From NCBI GenBank assembly GCA_027186245.1, contig CP114488.1, positions 1,066,501-1,130,500 on the forward strand: a stretch of DNA of 64,000 bases, given 5' to 3'. This DNA comes from Coriaria nepalensis (lineage: Eukaryota; Streptophyta; Magnoliopsida; Cucurbitales; Coriariaceae). Shown here piece by piece: positions 11,062 through 21,560 of this stretch. The position numbers and the translations under genes were made by a program. Each line of letters opens with the position of its first letter. Position 1 is the stretch's first letter. The notes below the pieces were generated by a model that was not told where the DNA came from, made no database searches, and was given only the letters and a program-made list of their open reading frames with translations.

Positions 11062-11219
11062 ACATTAAACAATATTACCCCAAATATTGCTAGTGGGTTT
11101 CCAAGATCATGTCCCGAGTTAACTAATGACCTGCCTTTGCTTTGGTTAGCTACGCTAGCTTTGGTCAAAATTTACGGAAAACAATCACAAACCCTAGTTC
11201 ACTTTTGGCCCTATAAAAA
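11062..11219 (+). promoter_or_regulatory. promoter of MIR171 copy D
   Basis: The block CATTAAACAATATTACCCC + TTGCTAGTGGGTTT starts 310 nt before the mature strand. A perfect telo-box AAACCCTAG is at 11189-11197 and the TATA box CTATAAAAA at 11211-11219, 64 nt before the hairpin. Confidence 0.7.
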
Positions 11220-11282
11220 GATAGGACGCCCTTAGCTATTACAGCATAGAAGAAACCAGCTAGCTTTATGATCAGTTCTAGG

Positions 11283-11404
11283 GAAATAGACAGGGCGTGA
11301 TATTGGTCTGGCTCATCTTCTTCACTTGATCTGCTGTGAATTAACTGACATGTTCATTGCTCGTGAGACGTCGAGCCGGACCAATATCACTCTTGTATGC
11401 TTAC
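11283..11404 (+). ncRNA. MIR171: MIR171 precursor hairpin, copy D (miR171h type)
   Basis: The mature 3' arm is 11372-11392, identical to the other copies. The 5' arm is 11297-11317 (GTGATATTGGTCTGGCTCAT...). This copy has the best-paired duplex of the four: only one G-U and one A-C remain within the arms. The loop is shared with copy B. Confidence 0.9.
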
Positions 11405-11520
11405 TTCTTTTTCATGCATGTCTTTTTCTCCCCCATTCATGATCATCAACAAGGTAACTATCATTCCTTAAGTTGCTAATAAACATAAGTAGGTCGTGTT
11501 ATATAGAGGTTTAGCTCTCT

Positions 11521-12369
11521 ATATAGAGACTTTGCTACTGGCCTGATGTAATACTTGCATTCACGTTAGTACTTAATATCAAAAAGTGTTGATCTGACAT
11601 GATCACACACGACACTGCCTGCTCAAGCTAATGGATTGATGCGCATGCATTTAAGCCATCTATCTCATCGAAATCACCGGTCACGAGACTGAGAATATTA
11701 ACGAGGGATAAGCTTCCTCAAGTTGTAAATTTGTCAAGTTTGTACAACATTACTAAATATGGTAATAAGTTATATAATATTTTTTTTACGAATTTTTTTC
11801 CTTTTTCTCTTTTCCAAATTTGAAGAGCATGTAGATGATCTTTTCCCAAACAAAATTTTTTTTGATTGTGGAAATTATTTAGTGAAAATGTCGGGGTAGA
11901 GTGGATCAAATATATAATATTTTAGAAACTTGGGGGATGAATTTGACCTAATTAAAAATATAAGGATGAAAATAAGAAAATAATGAAAGTTATAGAGGGA
12001 AAATAGTTAACTTTTAGGAGAAAAATATCATTCAAGCCTTTTCAAGGGATGTTTGGAAAATTCCCAAAGTTGAAGAGGGTACTACTTGGTACCTTTTAAT
12101 GATATGAGGGGGGTAATTATCTAATATATCGTAAATAAAGGGGTACAAAGATAATTTACACAAATATGATATCAATTTCAACTTCATTCCTTTTTAATAA
12201 AAATAAAAAACGACCCCCAATAAATAATAAAATATTACGCCCCAGCACCTTCCAACTGACTCCAAGTAAAACACTCCATCATCATTCAAAGCTCGCGTAT
12301 TTCCCAGAAATCAGTCCATGGCCGACTGGTCTTCTTCTACATCTCCTCGCTCTTTAACCAATCCTTGAT

Positions 12370-12373
<4 letters not shown>
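11521..12373. other. intergenic between MIR171 D and GT47 gene
   Basis: No gene is supported. After the duplication ends, the sequence is plain AT-rich DNA; 63-codon ORFs on both strands here have no recognisable similarity. The 3' end should hold the GT47 promoter, but no clear TATA box is visible. Confidence 0.4.

Positions 12374-12409
<36 letters not shown>
12374..12409 (+). repeat. (CT)18 microsatellite in GT47 5' UTR
   Basis: A pure CT run ends 11 nt before the GT47 start codon. Pyrimidine-rich runs are common in plant 5' UTRs; this one is likely length-variable. Confidence 0.9.
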
Positions 12410-12412
<3 letters not shown>

Positions 12413-12419
12413 TCAAAAT

Positions 12420-15400
12420 ATGTTAGCAATGAAGCCGACATTTCAGCCAATGTCCGTCTCTTCTTCAAGTTTTTGCTCCCTCCGAATCTCTCTCCTCACA
12501 CTCGCGATTCTCACTCTTCTCTCTTTTACTTACCTTTCCCTCACTTCCCTCCGCTCATCTCCTTCTTCCTCTCCGATTCCTCAGGTACAGTACTATCTAC
12601 TTCATACCATCACTTATACCGATCACGGGTTTCGCTTATGTGCTCTTATTTGTTTGTGTGAAGTTATCTGCTGTGGTTGGAGGAGATGGCGGTGATTCCG
12701 GGGAGGAGGACGGCGGTGTCTCAGAAGTTTATCATTCTCCGAATATTTTCAGGTTGAATTACGCAGAGATGGAAAGGAGATTCAAGGTTTATATTTATCC
12801 CGATGGAGATCCGAACACCTTTTACCAGACGCCTAGGAAGCTCACAGGAAAGTATGCTAGCGAGGGCTACTTCTTCCAGAATATTAGAGAGAGTCGATTC
12901 CGGACTGATAATCCTGATGACGCTCACCTCTTTTTCATTCCGATCTCATGCCACAAGATGCGAGGCAAGGTAATTAGGGTTTTTTATTCTTGTTTCTCCC
13001 TTTTCTAAGCTTTTTCCTATCGTGTATTTGCAATTTTTATCCGTTCTGATTTCAGTTAAATTATACTCTAATTGTTTATTGTAGTTATGAAGCATTGGGT
13101 TCTTCAATGGATCTGAGAAAAAAGTAAAATATTGAAGGGAAAAAAAAAAAACAAGGAATAGGAGGAAAAGTGGGCAATGTGAATATTAAGACAATTTTGT
13201 TTGGATCTAAAATTTGGAAATTATTATTATTCAAATTTGAGAATATTAAAGGCAATGCGGTTCATAATCTGTATCTATTTGCAAACAAACTTGATATTTA
13301 TGAAAAGCAGCTAAATTTGATACTAAGAGAATTGATCTATACTTGTCTAGAAGAACTTCATAGCAATCAAGATGATTTTATTCGCATCTCTACCAATTTG
13401 TAAAAAAATCACCGCTTGAAATGCTATTTTAGTTCACACAGTTCATGAAATTGTAAACCTGTTCATTTCCTCATGCTTTGAGATATTTAGATGTTCTGTT
13501 TTCATTCATCAGACCAGATAAATCTTGTTTTCTTTTCATGTTGTGTGGAGACAAGAAATGTGGATATTTTTTTCTTAGAGTTAAACTTCAATACATTAGA
13601 ATAAAGGGAATCATTGTTGCACCGATAGACCGATTTGCACATAATAGTTTGAAATTTTTCTCTGATTACATAGATTCACTTTCATTCCAAATTTAGGATT
13701 CTTCAATACCGGCTTATGAATGCTTACTATGATGCTATGCAGGGCACATCCTACGAGAATATGACAATAATTGTCCAGAATTATGTAGAGAGCTTAATAC
13801 ACAAGTACCCTTACTGGAACCGCACCTTGGGGGCGGATCATTTCTTTGTTACTTGCCATGATGTGGGAGTAAGAGCTACTGAAGGGCTTCCGTTCTTGGT
13901 AAAGAATGCAATTCGGGCTGTTTGCTCTCCTAGTTATGATGTTGGATTCATCCCGCATAAAGACATCACTCTACCTCAAGTACTGCAGCCATTTGCTCTA
14001 CCAGCTGGAGGAAATGATACAGAAAATAGGTAAAATCCAGAGGTGTGGGTTCTCTTTTACCTTGGCAACATAAGTTCTTACTTTGCTTTTCTTTTTAGTG
14101 GATGAAAACATGTCAGAAAACTGAGTTAGCTTGTTTCTTGGAGAAAATTAACCATTGCGTCCATTAAAAATTGCCGATATAGAAAGGTCTGTCAGCTCAA
14201 GTTTCAAACTTTTTTCTTGGACTTAAATCTGATTGTAATCCTCAATCACTTAGGATAGTAACTAGTATAAACCAATGGCTCTATTCGATAACTGTGAACA
14301 CTGAACAGTAAATTAACTATATCAAGTGATTTTAGGTTGGTCATGTGCCTTGGAGGAAAATAAAAACCAAGAATGGTTGAACAATTTTATGCAGTTAATA
14401 GACCATGACAGATGGTTTGCTGTTAGGTAGGAAATCTGGAAATAAGGAAGAAGATTTTACTTTATTGATGAGAAGGAAGCCACAACTGTAAGTGTTTTAT
14501 ATTTTTATGAGCTATAAAAATAGCACGCCATCTTTGGGAGAAACCAGCAACCCAAAGTGCTGTATGTGGGTATGTAATGGAAGGCCTTCTATGTCATAAG
14601 GATCTTGTAGTCTCTTGAAGACATAGCTATATGGCATAATCCTATGTAATTTGTCTTAGAGCAATATTTTGTCGAGCTTAATAATAACTGTATAGCTTTC
14701 TAACTGAGAGATCTTTATAGCTGCAAATCTACGTCAGTTTAAAATTTTATTTAGTATCATTGTCTAACTTTCTAAAAGTTGCTACTTTGAAAATGTGTGC
14801 TTACATGTTATTATTAAGTATCTTCTCTGCATGCTGGTTTCTGTAAATTTTGCTGTTCTCTTTTTAGTTACTTAAATATCTGGCATTTTGATTTCTTTTG
14901 CATAGCATACATTCTTTTGATCTCCCCTAATTTGCCAGTGACCTGGCCTTCTTTGATAATGCTTAGGTGTGGTATTTTATTCAACAACTTCTTCCTCATT
15001 TTTTGTTTTCAATCTTGAGAAAGTAATCTATTGATTTGTGGCATTTATGCCTGTATAATTCTCCCCCTGCTCTCAATCTTTCTTTCATAACTTTTTTTTT
15101 TAATCTCTTATTGTGTATCTTGATCCGTGGAAAACAGTTATTAGAATGCTGTGAAGATCATTTAAGATTTTTCTAGTTGTAATATTGATAGTACTTCTAT
15201 TGAATCAAAACATGCCTCACATTGAAAGAAAGATGTTAATTTGTGGTAGCTGGTAAAGACTGTCGTGCTTTGTTAACAAATTTGCAAAATTGCAGGACAA
15301 CTCTTGGCTTCTGGGCCGGGCATAGAAACTCTAAAATCAGAGTTATACTTGCACGGGCATGGGAGAATGACACAGAGCTCGACATTTCAAACAATAGAAT

Positions 15401-16178
15401 TAATAGAGCTTCTGGACATTTGGTATACCAAAAGAGATTCTACAGGACTAAGTTCTGCATATGCCCTGGTGGGTCCCAGGTCAACAGTGCTCGTATTGCT
15501 GACTCAATCCATTATGGATGCATTCCTGGTAAAAGAGAAAAAAATAATTGCAAAGATTTCATCCCTTACTAATGATTTATGTTATGGGGCTCTCTAATTG
15601 TTCGGATATTTTGGGCAGTTATATTGTCAAATTATTACGACCTTCCATTCAATGATATACTTGATTGGCGAAAATTTTCCGTGGTACTCAACGAACGTGA
15701 TGTGTACGAGCTAAAGAAGATTCTCAAGGACATATCCAATGAAGAGTTTGTTAAACTCCATCAAAACTTAGTAAAGGTACTAAAAGATCTATTCCTTAGA
15801 ATTTTCAAGTTCGAGTAGTTTAGGTCTCTAGCAGCACTCCACACTACACATGGAGTAGAATTCTCCAACTACTAAGATCAAGCCACATCAGCAACTTTTG
15901 ACGATTGGAAAACTTTTTGTGCCGATATGGCTCGATCTTAAGTCTTAACATCAAACTATCTATGTAAAACTCTTATCCTTGATATATCATCATTCAAGTG
16001 TCTACTAGGACATTATCTTAAATTGGTATAAAAAAATTCCTTTTTTAGTGAGAATTTGTGGGTTATTTGATCTCAGATTCAGAAGCATTTCCAATGGAAT
16101 TCACCTCCAATCAAACACGATGCATTTCACATGGTGATGTATGACCTATGGCTGCGCCATCATGTTATCAAGTACTGA
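12420..16178 (+). CDS. exostosin-like glycosyltransferase (GT47)
   Basis: A type II Golgi glycosyltransferase of the plant GT47/exostosin family, which acts in cell-wall polysaccharide synthesis; the exact sugar transferred is unknown. Six exons: 12420-12584, 12664-12969, 13743-14029, 15296-15528, 15619-15776 and 16077-16178, giving 416 aa in unbroken frame. Residues about 22-42 form a single membrane anchor after a short cytosolic N-terminus. The catalytic domain shows FKVYIYPDGD, YASEGYFFQNI, HFFVTCHDVG, LGFWAGHRNSKIRV, KFCICPGGSQVNSARIADSI and PVILSNYYDLPF, which are family hallmarks including the nucleotide-sugar binding PGG..V.S.R region. The C-terminus DLWLRHHVIKY is typical. It resembles the At4g38040 type. 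The first ATG after the CT run is used. No defect is seen. Confidence 0.92.
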
Positions 16179-16769
16179 TTTGGTATGACCTCATTGCCTT
16201 TTTCTTTTTAATCTTTTAGCCTTCCTCTTTTGTAGAATGAGTGGTACTCAAAACCTGTGAATCATAGTAGCATATATCATATAACCCTCATCCTTCTACT
16301 TTGGAAAGGTGATTCTTTATTTGTTCATTAACTACTACATCTGTACTTTTTTTCTTGGTGAAATAGTTCTTGAGATCAAAACTAGGATTGATTAATTTTT
16401 ACAGAGGGAAAACTTTAATTGAGAGACAGAGGTAGCCTATTCGTTACGGAGGAATTAATGCTCCGGGCTGAATAGAGTTAACCTCCGGCATCTGGCAAAA
16501 AAAATTCCGGATAGAAAATATTTTCCTTGACATATAATATTTATGTCAATCTTCAGAAACTTTTAAGCTTTCAATAACTGCTCTAAGAAACTTTTTCGTG
16601 ACATGGTGGTTGGGCATATTATGTCAACAACGAACATGGCGTGACAAAATTGATAGTTGAAATTCTTGATGAAAACCCTTTTCTTCTCCATTTTTTTCCA
16701 GCTATCTCAGCCTTAACCTGTCCAGCTAGAGTTCTAGCTCTGCAGAAGTAGTAGTGCTATGAACATATA

Positions 16770-17122
16770 TACTAGAGCACCTCAAGGAACCCCCTCCTAC
16801 CTGGCTTTCCTGATCATCATGATCATGATCAAACCAGCTCCGTATCTCTCATATCTAAACATTTGAAGCTGAAGATTTCATGTTTGTCTTCATAAAATTC
16901 AACACTGACGGTCCAACCGGTTACGAACAAGTAATGAAAGGACTTAACGGTTTCACTGCTATAGTAGCCAAGACATGTTATGAAATGGAAAGACGTTATC
17001 TAGAGTTTGTCAAGAAACAATTTGACTGTAAACATGTATTACTAACTGGTCCTTTTGTTCTTGAGCCATTCTTCGTTGACATTAAACTTGATAAAAGTAA
17101 AGAGGGTCAAAATTTAAAATAA
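16770..17122 (+). pseudogene. UDP-glycosyltransferase fragment, middle part
   Basis: A piece of a family 1 plant glycosyltransferase (UGT79/91/94-like). The stretch GFTAIVAKTCYEMERRYLEF followed by KKQF and VLLTGPFVLEP corresponds to the linker region between the two Rossmann domains. Upstream, EPPPTWL-like sequence is in shifted frames. There is no PSPG box. It stands before, not after, the N-terminal piece at 17450, so the two are not one collinear gene. Confidence 0.75.
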
Positions 17123-17449
17123 AATAAAATATAGTAAAAATACTCTGCCTAGAAGTTTCTTGTTAGTACACAACTTGACGATTCTATCTATGATATCTAA
17201 CTGCTCGGACAATCACATCATACATTATATCATGGATTAATCCACATATCATGGTCATGTTTAATTAAATGGGCACGCACGGGACAGCTACTGTGAAGCA
17301 AATCAATAATAGCCAAATACCATACAGATAACATTCCCTGCATTTATAAGTGACATTATCTCCTTCTCCACCTTATATATTATATATAGATGTTAATCTT
17401 TGCAAAAACTTGCACAGACAACAATCAGGCTTCCCTTAAAGAAGGAAAG

Positions 17450-17810
17450 ATGGATGCTACCAAGCCAACTCATATAGTAATGTTCCCCTTTTGAATTATA
17501 TAAGTCCATTTGTTCAGCTCTCAAACAAGCTTTCCTCCCATGGCATCCGCATCTCCTTCTTATCTGTCCTTGAACACGTATGTCGCATCGAATCCACTCT
17601 TATTGTTAGCCCAAACACCCAATTAGTTAAAGTCGGATATCCCCCTTCAAATCCCACAACCTCTTCGTCTCCTTGTCCCTATAAATCTTTCCACCTTCCT
17701 CTACAGCTACCGGTCTCACCGACTCGGCCATCAAGTTCCTCGTAAACGACTATCTTCCTCCCTCGGTATTGAATATCCAATCTTCACTGCAACAGCACAT
17801 GTTCTTCTGT
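17450..17810 (+). pseudogene. UDP-glycosyltransferase fragment, N-terminus
   Basis: It begins MDATKPTHIVMFPF, then TGA at 17492, where the family has an aromatic residue. After a frame change it continues ISPFVQLSNKLSSHGIRISF, then RIESTLIVSPNTQLV and, in another frame, SSLGIEYPIFTATAH. These are the N-terminal acceptor-binding region of UGT79-type enzymes with internal deletions. The PSPG motif is absent. Together with the fragment at 16770 it suggests a broken tandem UGT pair. Confidence 0.8.
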
Positions 17811-20800
17811 CATGCTGACAGACAAATTAAACGCTCACTATAGGCAAATATTGAATGTTTTCTTGAATTTTACTACCTAAGTGTGTATGTTACATTTCTT
17901 GTATTTCTTCAAAGAGACACAACTCATTTCGAGTGTACTTTGAGGAGGGAAATTTATATCTTTAGATTTTTCATGTAGAATCTTACGATGCATTGATGTA
18001 GATCTTCTTCTTTAAGTATATTTGCATTCTAAATACACTCGAAAGTTCTTGGATCCGATAGAGTACTAGCTTTGACATTGATAGGGAATCTTTTTTCTTT
18101 GTTTGGGTAATGATTAGGGTGTTGATATTCTGAGATTGATAATAGTGAATTATGAATAAAATTTGTCTTTATTTCTTTATTTTTTTTAACATATTTGAGA
18201 ATATTTCGATCGTGTTTACATGCATATATTTATTTTTTTGGTGATGCAAGAGATCACTCTCAAATATATTTAGAAAGAAAAAAGAAAATGGAAAAGAAAT
18301 TTGAATTCATGAATTATAGAATATTTCTTTTCCCCCCCATAAAGTGGGATACTATTACTTGTATTTGTTTAGTATTTTAGAAAATAGGTTTTTACAAAAT
18401 GGTGCAATTGGGATAAGTTGGATATGCCTCATAGGAGTTTACGAAGACGTCTAAGGGCATCACCACCTATTATATATGCCAATAGATAATAGTGTGGACT
18501 ATATATGCCAATAGATAATAGTGTGGACCAAAACCCAATAGGCCGGTGATGGGATGGATGGTAAAGTAGGGTTTCAGAGGATTTTCATTATAGGCTAAGA
18601 GGACCAAGATCCCTCAAATGGACCATGCATCTAGTCCAAAGAGCAATGGCCCAATATTTAGATCTAAGTTTGGGAGAGAGGAGCTTGGGAGGTTGGTGAT
18701 GGAGCCTTACACATAAACATTGCTTTGGGTAGCTTAGAACATATGTGATAGTTAGATGGACCATTATGGAACATTATATGCAGAGTGAGAAATTCTTCGG
18801 TAGATTATATATATAGTGAATTTAATTATCTTAATTATATATGTTAATTTCAAAATCATATTATACATGGTATTAATCTTATATTATACTTTTCTTTTTA
18901 TTTTGTTTATATTTGGAAATATTCAAGTTAACTTAACTAAACATTGTATTGACTAATTTCCCGCCCAAGGCTAGACTACAATGAATATCGGAAGTGAAAC
19001 GTTTATCAATAAACATTAGAAAATAAAAATGTCATGAAAAAACTACATCCAAAAGATCTATCAGGTGGAACCGTGGAACAAACCGATCTACAATGCCCTT
19101 TCGAGACATACATCAACGAACCCACATAGTTATCATCATCCCAATTATTCCATCTCTCTTTCTCTGTCTCACAATCTCAGTTGGTGCCCTACTTTGAAAT
19201 TTGGAGCACCAAAACTACTCTTCCATACTGAAACAGTAAACCTTGCTTATAGTATTAAGGCCCACTTGCTTGAGAAAATAAAGCCAAAAAAAAAAAGGGG
19301 GGGGGGGACCTTTCATTTTGGCAATCTCTTTTGACTCATAACTAGTTATATTACTTGAATATGTCAAAGAGAATTCAGTTAAACGCACTTCCCTAACTGA
19401 TGTAACGTTGAGGGACTGCTGCACTTGGTGAGGTTGGTGGCTTTTGTCTTTGTGGGGATTTTCTATGTTTGTTTGTTTGTTTGTTTGTTTGTATTCTAAT
19501 AGTTGATTGTATAACCCATAACGGGTTTAGTTCATCTACTTAACCCATTTTATCAATTTTCACTTCGTTTATTTGCTTAGTGATTTGATGACTAGGGATG
19601 TTTGTCGTAAGATCTTTTATTGGTCAGAATCATCATAACTTACTATCCTTGTTCCCTTTGCATATGTAAGTGACATGTCCGGTTTTAGTTAAAGTAGTTG
19701 GTATTTATATTCTGAAAATTGGACATTCGATTTAACATAAATCGATCATTCATGACTGTATCTGGAGTTGAATGTGAAGGCTGATGTGTTATCTCTAGAG
19801 CTTATAATTAATTAAATCTTACCACCTAATCCATGTATGTGATTACATGCCCTAATAATATTTCATTATCACTAATCTCCATCATATATTATGATCTAAA
19901 TATTTTACTTGAGTTAAGTATACGCACTTGAATATTCTAAAGTTCCATGACACGTGACATCATCTTACACGTAACTATTATATACAAGATAAAACATTAG
20001 TCTTAAGATAATGATTAAAGCTTTCAGTATTAATCAATTACTTAGAGTTTTGTAACACTTTACATGTATCTCTAGCTAATACATGTTAAGCAAAGAAGAA
20101 GAAGTATAACAAAATAAGAAATTAATGCAAAGGAAATCAATCTTCAAATAATTCATAAATATGTATTCTAAGATATTTTATTATCAAATGACGTAAACTT
20201 CCATATTTTGTTACTTGTTCACTTTTAAGTCTCAAACTTGTGAAACTAGATTTACATTTTAATTTTATAAATTAGTTTTAAATCTCTAAATTTCAAATTC
20301 TGTTAAAAAAGTTAACAGATCTGATCATATGTTACGTATATAAAGATGAATGTAAAGTAAGATAAAAAAAATTAAAATCGGATTAACGATAAGTAATTTA
20401 TATAAAAATAGGTCGAACCAATATTTAAAAATATCAAGTTATTAGGTTAAATGGAGGTGGATATTTAAAAAAAAAAAAAAAAGATTAATGTGATTGTCAC
20501 ATACATAAAAATTTACATGCCACATCCATGTATATAGTATATAGTATAATCAAGTGTCTTGAATGAATTATGTACAAATTCTAGGTAGCAGCAATTATTA
20601 TTATCACCACGCTAAGTTCCTATCATGGCTTACATCTTATAGTAACAACAACATGGAATTGATCAATACGTAATGAAAACTATAACATGCTTCAAAATAT
20701 AATCATAAACAATATGAGTCTTAACTTTAATTAATTATGAATCATAACCTTTATGAATTATATATATAGCCATCGGACGTTATCATGTAATAAGACAGTT

Positions 20801-21387
20801 AAATTAATGTACCGATACTACCCTTACTAGCTCTACGTATTTACATTATTAGGTTGTCCTACTCCTCTAACCGCCGCTTGTTGCGGCCAAAATTTACGAC
20901 AAAAACCCAAAAAAAAAAGACAAAGACAAGAAAGCTAGCTTAGTAGCTGAAGAGATTAAGATTACATCAGATCAGGATACAAATCCTAAACATAAAAATA
21001 AATAAATAGAGGCTGTATTTTTGTATAAATGTAGCATATATTCGTGATCCAATTTCAAGCTGCGTTTTTTTTTTTTTTTTTATGACTTGCTATGATCTTC
21101 TAAGAATAACCAACTTCCAAAGATATACCGTTGGGTCAAACCCAAAACTCCCTCTCCCTCTCCTCTCTCTCTCTCTGTCATATATCCTCTCTGCCTCTGT
21201 GTTTTTCCATAATTGGGTTCATTTCCTCTGTTCTGTCTCCTATTTTCATGGAGGCTGTTTCTCTCTCTGTCTGATTAATTCCCCTTCCCATAAACATGTT
21301 CTTCCTCTTCTGACTTTTGCAGGGCCGTTCTGGGTTAAACCTCCCTTTCTCCCTTCTAACCCAGAAAGCTCCTTTCTCTTCTTAGCC
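17811..21387. other. gene-free stretch
   Basis: No supported gene in 3.6 kb. It holds a 2 x 29-bp tandem repeat (18471-18528), an A10-G11 run near 19290-19308, a TTTG microsatellite (about 19465-19490), several A/T runs and many AT-rich stretches. ORFs of 60-120 codons here are low-complexity and unlike known proteins. Confidence 0.5.
18471..18528. repeat. two perfect 29-bp tandem copies
   Basis: The 29-mer beginning TATATATGCCAATAGATAAT and ending GTGTGGAC occurs twice without a mismatch, which indicates a recent local duplication. Confidence 0.9.
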
Positions 21388-21560
21388 ATGCCTCAACAAG
21401 GTAACACCAATCTTACTCTTCAAACGTTACAACTTCTCATAATGAGTTAAAATCTTTTTCTTTATAATAAATGTTCTGATTGGCTACAAATTGTTTTGAT
21501 AGGAGTGGCTACAGCAACAGCAGAAGACGAGACAGGAGGAGAGGAGGAGAGACAAAGGAA

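Larger units (their letters stand above)
5480..11520 (+). repeat. segmental duplication unit 2 (kinesin tail pseudo-exon + MIR171 C + MIR171 D)
   Basis: This is the second direct copy of the unit. It is longer than unit 1 because extra DNA lies at about 5816-6290, inside the kinesin 3' flank, and a copia gag fragment plus AT-rich DNA lies at about 6600-8050. Similarity with unit 1 stops at about 11515, after the TAGGTCGTGTTATATAGAGG segment that also follows hairpin B. Confidence 0.85.

Noticed and set aside
12365..12661. 98-codon ORF starting in the CT run
   Set aside because: A different frame of GT47 exon 1 and the microsatellite.
21388..21400. ATG CCT CAA CAA as first exon of the RLCK gene
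   Set aside because: Joining it to the acceptor at 21503 meets TGA at 21562, so it cannot feed the kinase frame.
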